Positions 32,560 through 38,442 of a DNA stretch of 38,442 nucleotides are shown piece after piece (position 1 is the stretch's first letter; each line of letters starts with the position of its first letter). A program made the position numbers and the translations under genes. The stretch comes from Scleroderma bovista (Eukaryota > Basidiomycota > Agaricomycetes > Boletales > Sclerodermataceae): contig JAYMGJ010000286.1 in NCBI GenBank assembly GCA_037178675.1, positions 1 to 38,442 of the forward strand, given 5' to 3'. The notes beneath the pieces are model-generated. The model had not been told where the DNA came from and ran no database searches. It saw only the letters and a list, made by a program, of their open reading frames with translations.

Positions 32560-35110
32560 ATGGAAGCGAGTAACTATGAAGCAAAACCATGAGTATTCAC
32601 CGTGGAGTAAGAGAGAGAAACCGACCTCCAACGTCCGTCTGCTTGACCACTGTAAATCACTCTGGGGGATAAGGACATGGCCCATAGACAACATCCCAAG
32701 ACCGCCCAATTCCTTCAGCGTGTAGAAGATAGCTGGCGGGAAATGCAATGGCATCTTACTGTTCAAGCTGATCTTTACACACGTCTGAATCTTGTTCTCG
32801 GCTTTGACAAGGGCACCCAAAAGTTCATTTGTATGGATGACAGCTTCGCGATAGTATGTCATCAGCCTAATCGATGCAATATTCCACTTATTGACAATCT
32901 TGGAGAACGTCGTCGAACCCGAACCCATGAGGACTTGGCGGATACGGTTGTTGAACTGCTGGATACCTGGATGGGAACACATCAGTAAAGGGCACCGATA
33001 TGCATCCAACTGGATAATGATTTACCGTCATCAGAAACACGCAGGAATGCCTGGGCTGTGTCTTCGTCTGCTCGTTCGTGAGATTCCAAACAGCATCCTT
33101 CATGAGAACTGCTCTCCACCCAGCATCCTAATCTTCAGCAAAATGCAAACCTCGAAGCCAGACATCGAAAACAGGAGCTGTGGGTTATCCTTGGAATAGA
33201 CACTAACGAAGGTGTCCTCCCATTCGATCATAGTCAAGGACCTAGGTAGGCTCTGCTTGACGTTCCAGAATACCGCTCTCCTGAGATTCACATCGTGCTT
33301 GATAAGTCTCATGCGGCGATCCCGAGGCCAGCAATGCTTGCTGTTGGGAGGATCCGGGTTCGCACTCAGCTATCGCCGAATAAGATAGGGCGCTTCATCT
33401 GAGAACATGGAGCCGATCGACGTAGCGAGAGTACAGACGGATGGGGTGGCGAGTCTCCGTAGCAGAAGCGCGATATTGGAAAAAGTTGTTCCCAGCCATC
33501 TCGCTGGCTCGCTGGAGACCAAGGACAAGAAGATCCAGTACGAGACCCTAATATTGAAAGACGAATGTGGAGAATTGTAGACCACGGATAAGGTCATACG
33601 TGTTGGTGTGTGCCATCATGTCCTTGTAAGTTAGGACAGTGTTATTTTTCGCTGTGATGTAATCCGCCAGATTATGGTCCATAATCAAGTGGAGTAAGTG
33701 GTCGAGAAGTGTCAGGTCGATCTTCTTGTACCCCTTGGAAACCACGGTTTCCATCATGACAACGCATTCACCCTCGCTGGTCTCCCAGACATCAGTAAGG
33801 TTGTTGATACCTTGACACCACTGTGGAAAAAAGAACAGCAAGTATATATTACCATTGTGGATAAATAAGTATGGATAAGTAATACTAACCTCGTATACAA
33901 GGAGTGGAGGAGGTTCTGTATCCGCAGGTTTGATCCATGCAGGGAAAAGATCTCGCTTGTCGGCTTCGAAGAACAGGAATTGGTCAAGGTACTAAACAAG
34001 TCATGGTCAGGGGAAGTACAGAGAAAAGCACAAATAAAACTGACCGCATCAGTGATCTGCTCCACTGGCTCAATGTCATAGCAAGGGATGAGTTTGTCAT
34101 AGGTATTGAAAAACTCTATACCAGCCTCCTTGAATGCATGCTGGGTCAAGAGCAGACGTTTGATACGTGACAAACCCTGAACGAATAAATGAACCGAGTC
34201 CATTGCCATAAAGGATGGAAGCTTACATTCGTGTGGGTTGTTGTAGGCTTGCTCGATGAGTGCCAGTTCCTCACGTTGCGACTGTTTAAGGTGACCCTTG
34301 ACCAAGTACGCCTCTTTAAGCTTTTCAAGAGCCAAGACGATAAGAAAGGGATTAATTAAGGGAATGAAAGTAGGTCTTACGGGAATGGGATAGGCGCAAA
34401 CTTTCGGCTTTCAAGCCAGTGGACAGTGGCCATGTAAATTGCGACGGCCTCTTCAGCACTGACATATGGTCCATCCTTGAGATAGCCGCACTGCCTCTCT
34501 TGTTCAGCTTTCAAGTATAATGCATTAAAAGAGGGCGAGGCAGGAAATCACATTTTACTTACGGGTGAGACACCAAGTTCTTCTTCACGACCACCTTGTC
34601 GACAGTGGCACCACGCCAGATACACTCCCGGTTATAATGGGCAACACTGACCCACCAAGAGTCTGCCTTGTTCGAGGGAGGGGGGGGGGCATCCATAGCA
34701 AATATTGTCCATTAAATGGCGGTCGCGCGTCACAGGCCACGTCGATGATGGCGCTGTATATGAGATCCAGCTTCCTTCGTCGAGAAGGAAGGTGACCGCC
34801 CTAAGTAAATAGAATTCTTGTCCATTAAATAGCGATCGCGCGTCACAGGTCACACCAGACTTTATATGTAGAATAGATGCGTAAACCTACTGAATATGAA
34901 ACGACAATAAATGCATACCTTGCGGTGAATCAACAAGTTGAGCATGTTGTAACCCTGCCTGCAAACCTGCAAACCAGCCTTGACCCAATCCAAACGCGTT
35001 GTTTGGAAAAATTTAGTCGCATTCAGTTGACGGAAGAGGTTCTTCCTCGTCATAGCCTTCTCCGAACGGGCCTTGAGCTCGTTCAGAACGAAGAATTCTT
35101 CGGATGATGG
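32560..35110 (-). pseudogene. PRP8: Intron-containing, partly deleted copy of the spliceosomal gene PRP8
   Basis: PRP8 is the central scaffold of the U5 snRNP and is about 2,300 residues long. Here only scattered pieces of the middle are present, in order on the minus strand: [20 protein letters not shown] (35030-34920), [13 protein letters not shown] (34610), [17 protein letters not shown] (34480), [15 protein letters not shown] (34290), [16 protein letters not shown] (34080), [19 protein letters not shown] (33820), ASEMAG...[10 protein letters not shown] (33500), [15 protein letters not shown] (33300), [10 protein letters not shown] (33215), [20 protein letters not shown] (32930) and [20 protein letters not shown] (32690). 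Several introns are kept (for example 33880-33835 and 33030-32974), so this is not a processed copy. Lesions: TAG inside RYL near 33373, frameshifts near 33410 and 33110, and loss of about 250 codons between HRK and GATVDK. It would encode no working PRP8. Confidence 0.9.
34705..34853. repeat. Direct repeat inside the PRP8 relic
   Basis: TTGTCCATTAAATGGCGGTC (34705) and TTGTCCATTAAATAGCGATC (34818), each followed by GCGCGTCACAGG, form a 36 bp duplication 113 bp apart. They lie in the stretch that replaces the missing middle of PRP8, near a run of ten or more G (34679-34689), and may mark a rearrangement joint. Confidence 0.7.
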
Positions 35111-35184
35111 TATGGCGATAATGGACGGACCTGGGGAGCGAGTTGTAAATGAGGGAAAGGGGCGAAATCATTCCTCACCGCCAA

Positions 35185-35291
35185 GGCGTTGAACGTGGCC
35201 ATTCCAGGAGAACCCAAGTTTGAGCCTCTTTACCGTGACATGGACACGTTTGACTCGGGCTGGAACGAGTTTAACGATATCAGCAAGCCAT
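35185..35291 (+). pseudogene. PRP8: Inverted N-terminal fragment of PRP8
   Basis: On the + strand, opposite to the other PRP8 pieces, [20 protein letters not shown] and [12 protein letters not shown] match the N-terminal third of PRP8 (PGGPKFEPL...DEDWNEFNDINK in known proteins). Similarity stops after NDISK. In a normal gene this part lies about 200 codons upstream of the fragment at 35110-34919, so it has been inverted locally. Confidence 0.85.
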
Positions 35292-35399
35292 TATTCACCA
35301 ACAGATTCGTACCGAGTACAGTCGCTTTCCGAGTGCACCCCAAGCGATACAAGTTGGCCATGACAGGTAGGGTGAGTGACCAAGAGCGGTAGGAAGGTC

Positions 35400-35960
35400 C
35401 ATTGATGGCGGAGGACGTTCGCCGATGTTACACAGCGGGCAGTCAGAGAGGGGGAGGTGAGGGCAGAGGGAAAGGAACTCACCGCAGGCACGGTCATACA
35501 AGGTAGCCTCATGATGTGACACAAGGATCACAAGGATCACAAAAAAGTACGTACCGTGTACTAGGAAGCCCGGCCTATCGGCTCCAAGTTGAATGCCGCC
35601 TGCGTCGCTATTGATCTCTTCTTCCCGTATATACAGTAGGGACTCCGGGTTAGTCTCCCCAAGGCAGACCAAAGATTCGATGGAAGATAATCGTTCCCTC
35701 TGCGACTTACTCCGGGTGCATGAAAGGAGAATAATGTCAATTTCTCACGCTCATCCTGAAAAGGGAACACTTTCGAAAGTTGCACTTGTCACGCATTACT
35801 AAGCTCTTCCCCAGAACCCTTTGCAAGCAAACCCCTCTTAACACCTTAGGCCCTGAATCCCGTCACACCATGCAATGTCCAGTTTTCACTGGGCTAGTCA
35901 TTGCCTGGCGACTGCTCCACCACCATCACTGACACGTTGCCATCGCTCCAAGGATGAATT
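35400..35960. other. Unassigned stretch beyond the PRP8 relic
   Basis: Minus-strand frames contain a protein-like phrase, EEINSDAGGIQLGADRPGFL (about 35620-35560), which I do not recognise, followed by a possible donor. The rest shows no coding pattern. It may be another captured or decayed gene piece. Confidence 0.3.
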
Positions 35961-36980
35961 TATTCTCGACCACGTCACTTGGCTCAGGTGAGTGTTTTCG
36001 ATCTTTGGCATTCGACTGATATTTCTAGATTCGATTTTCAATCTTCCACGTCATTGCGGCATAGGTCTGAGGACCTCACAGAGGCGTTTCAAAGGGTCCC
36101 CAGGTGGTTGCATGTTTGCATGGTAAGCTCTTTTGCCTTCTCGTGTCCAGCTAATGTTTTGCAAGTTTGACTTTGATTCTTTCACATCGTCGTCGACGTC
36201 TATGGACCTCATTTGGACGGTCACAGGGACTAATGGATGACCTTGATGACATAGGCAAGTTGTCATTTCGTGATCTCTGGTATGGGCAGATGCGCTGACA
36301 CTCCGTGGACAGTTGTGCACCTTCGATTTGCCGTCAGGCGATGTTGCCGCCGCTTCCTGTGTCGCAACCCTCGCCGTCGCCGTCACCTCCATTTCATTCG
36401 CCAGCAATGTCGCTCGTCACCTTGCTCTCAACATCTCTTGTCTTGTTGCCGTCGTGCTCAATCCCTTCGCATGCGTTTTTGACTGATCTCAAGGTATCGC
36501 ACCCCCCCCTCCCCGAGGTCTCCGACTGCCGTGTTCTGACGTTCTCAGATGGTTTTTACAGGTGTCCCTGTGTCGTTCTTGATCCTTGGTGCGTCTGTGC
36601 ACTTTCTCAACCCTTCTGTGTGGTTTCTGGTGAGGTTCAACTGATCCTCGCGCCCTCTTGTGCCTCTAGCACGTTTAGGTAAGTTTGGTTACTCTTTCAG
36701 CACTTACTAACTTTCCATGGTGTGTTTGCAGTGGTCTTCGTATCGTCAATAGCACTTGGCACATCTCTGTGCTGGCGAGATGCATTCGTGTGGTTCCCGG
36801 AGTCGGTCGGTTGAGTATAGAGGCGTGCAGACGTCATGAGAGAGTGCGAGAGAGCATGTGGGCGACACAAATGGCTTTGGAACCCATGCAAACACACATA
36901 GTAATAGTAACTTGGATGTATCAAATATCACCGAAAAAGCAAAAGCACTATAAACGACTCATTGAACCAGCGTGATGATA
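35960..36980 (+). pseudogene. Exon-module gene family, copy C (partial)
   Basis: The same order of blocks as in copy A can be followed: an exon with TCCCCAGGTGGTTGCATG (36090-36120; copy A has TTTCCAGGTGGCTGCATG at about 20650), a Ser/Pro-rich exon with SPSPSPP near 36370, and an exon with CACTTGGCACATC near 36750 (copy A: CACTTGGCACGTC at about 21580). Splice-like sites are GTGAGT at 35988, GTAAGC at 36122, and GTAAGT at 36679 with acceptor CAG at 36731. It is shorter and more diverged than copies A and B and has no continuous frame. Function unknown. Confidence 0.45.
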
Positions 36981-37325
36981 CTATGGACGTGCTGTGCTAT
37001 TCTACATACAACGAAATTACTAGTGTACTATAATACAGCATAACATCATTATGATGGTGCTATTTTCTGGTCACTATAACTGGTACACATCAGAGACCAG
37101 TTGTCAACACGCCCGACAAGCCACTTTGCCATTCTGATTCTTGACCTGCATTCAGATCTCCTATGAAGGTACAGTTCACCAATGTCATACATATAAAACG
37201 AGTAATCAACAATATGGACTTGATCCGTGGAAAAGAAATATCATTGTGTGGTAGGTATGACAAGTGAATCCAGAACCTGCAGTATATCCACCTTAAACCT
37301 GCCAAGGTTTGTGCTGGTGTCTTCA
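36981..37325. other. Stretch with a possible decayed duplicate of the last exon of the next gene
   Basis: The minus strand at 37170-37110 (GATCTGAATGCAGGTC...ATGGCAAAGTGG) resembles the start of the last exon of the gene at 37328-37901 (GAACTGAATGGGCGTC...CTTGCAAAGTGCTGG). In a shifted frame it reads RSRIRMAKWLV beside RPKYEELAKCWFV. It would be an old exon duplication, but the similarity is weak. Nothing else seen. Confidence 0.3.
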
Positions 37326-37327
37326 CC

Positions 37328-37901
37328 TCAGTAGTATGCTCTGTGATAGTATCGAACAAGCTCAGGGCCAAGGATTTTTGCGAATCTATCTTCGAAGTTC
37401 TTGATTTTTTGCAGGGCTAACGCCAGCATATGCACAGCCTCCTTCTTCTGGATGAGTGCAACGAACCAGCACTTTGCAAGTTCCTCATATTTGGGACGCC
37501 CATTCAGTTCCCCTGTGAAAGCGACCTTTATTGTTGGAATCAGTAACAAAAGCAACTCAAAACATCATGCAAGAACAACTGACCGACATTCTGGCAAATG
37601 CCTGGTCGAGGTTGGTTTCTGCCACTGCGATGAGATCTATGCTAGAGGGTCGAGTAGACTCGACACAAAGGGCCTCCAACTTTGAGAGGCCTGCCTGCGA
37701 AGAAGTTGATGATACATCACTGCCATTTCGGCTGTGGCACAAAGTCGGAGATGATGATTCACAAAGTGACGGCGTAGAAGAGTCAGAGTCTGTGGGACTG
37801 GCGGGTCATCCCATTGGCCAAGAATTGGTTCGCAGGCAAAAGGAGGTAGAGGTCAAATCACGAGGCTCAGGATAATCCTGCGTCGTAATGGTGGGGTTCA
37901 T
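37328..37901 (-). pseudogene. Small two-exon unrecognised gene with one stop codon
   Basis: ATG 37901 opens exon 1 (37901-37584), a 58 bp intron (37583-37526, GTCAGT...AAAG) follows, and exon 2 (37525-37328) ends in a stop after RYYHRAYY. Phases agree (106 codons, then in frame), giving about 171 residues: a Ser/Thr-rich N-terminus (SPTDSDSSTPSLCESSSP), then a helical C-terminus (EELAKCWFVALIQKKEAVHM, LALQKIKNFEDRFAKIL). One TGA at 37808-37806 interrupts exon 1, and CGA to TGA would explain it. I do not recognise the protein. It could start downstream of the stop, in which case it may be functional. Confidence 0.5.
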
Positions 37902-37983
37902 GGTGAGTGTAGAATGGGTTTTGAAAGTGCTGGCTCAAGATACGCTCCCACCTTCATGTACTCATTTTAAGCGACGCTACGAG

Positions 37984-38392
37984 GTCCTCTAAGTGGCTGT
38001 GCTGATTAGCCCGATTGAGGACTTGGATCGTTTGCGCAAAGGTGATGTGGAAGTGGCTGTGATGATCAGCGATTCACCGAAGTAGACTTAAGTGCAAGGA
38101 GATAATGTGAGTGCAGATGAATTTGCCGGACCTCTGAGTGGCTGTGGTGATTAGCCCCTTTTAATTGGACTAATGAGCGAGGGCACTCAAGCTGCAAACG
38201 AGACGCATAGTATGGCTGAATTGCATGCGGATAGGCACGAGGTTCCCAGCGAGGCGACGCTACGAGCCCACAGTACGGGGGAATACAAGTAGGGCGAGAA
38301 GCGAAATACCACAAGCTGGACTTTCACAGCCGCTGAGAAAAGATTGTGATGAGAGCGCGGACCTCTGAGTGGCTGTGGTGATTAGCCCGATT
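37984..38392 (+). repeat. Dispersed direct repeat, about 30 bp, four copies
   Basis: GGACCTCTGAGTGGCTGTGG, followed by TGATTAGCCC, occurs at 38128 and 38359. Diverged copies lie at 37984 (GTCCTCTAAGTGGCTGTGCT) and 38050 (GAAGTGGCTGTGATGATCAG). GCGACGCTACGAG also occurs twice (about 37972 and 38254). Spacing is irregular (66, 78 and 231 bp). No gene is visible from 37902 to the window end. Confidence 0.8.
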
Positions 38393-38442
38393 TGGGCGGA
38401 ACACCTGATTGAATGGAAATAGATGTTGGACTTTAAGAGATC

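Noticed and set aside
1..38442. tRNA, rRNA, telomere repeat or TET/JBP gene
   Set aside because: No cloverleaf with A/B boxes, no rRNA core, no TTAGGG array and no TET/JBP motif was recognised.

Overview
The window looks like a piece of a repeat-rich genome of an agaricomycete (mushroom-forming basidiomycete). The evidence is dense genes with 45-60 bp GT-AG introns, a KDZ-type transposase tail fused to a Ulp1-like peptidase, a Plavaka-type transposase, a Ty1/copia element, a Zn2Cys6-like gene and fragments of the spliceosomal gene PRP8. The species cannot be fixed from sequence alone. I see no prokaryotic features and no tRNA or rRNA gene.

Layout. 1-2141 (+): 3' end of a KDZ transposase/Ulp1 (C48) gene, broken by a stop codon and a 726 bp solo LTR. 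2.1-2.8 kb (-): a small unrecognised gene. 3.3-8.0 kb (+): a multi-exon gene of a lineage-specific family without a named function; its last exon runs into a satellite. 7.9-9.5 kb: 69-bp satellite with higher-order structure. 9.7-10.1 kb: 30-bp ACCGGT-rich minisatellite. 10.7-18.96 kb (-): Zn2Cys6/coiled-coil gene split by a 5.8 kb copia element (11129-16948) with 290 bp LTRs and a perfect 5 bp target duplication. 19.0-20.2 kb: LTR-like debris with a 132-bp tandem repeat. 20.4-24.3 kb: two tail-to-tail copies of an unrecognised gene family built from 111-bp exons and 60-bp introns. A third partial copy lies at 36.0-37.0 kb. 24.4-25.9 kb (-): decayed unrecognised gene. 26.5-30.8 kb (-): Plavaka transposase, apparently readable through all exons. 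31.3-35.3 kb: pseudogene cluster, an unknown protein followed by a scrambled, intron-containing PRP8 copy with one piece inverted. 37.3-37.9 kb (-): small two-exon gene with one stop codon. 38.0-38.4 kb: short dispersed direct repeats.

There is no operon logic here. It is a transposon-dominated accessory region in which most non-transposon genes carry a visible lesion (nonsense codon, frameshift, insertion, inversion or deletion). Much of the recent single-base change looks like C-to-T decay at CpG: 7 of 9 differences between the two copia LTRs sit at CpG sites. The most unusual item is the tandem exon-intron module family (20.4-24.3 kb), whose repeated unit is exactly 171 bp in one copy and 170-172 bp in the other. 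The scrambled PRP8 copy and the higher-order satellite come next.
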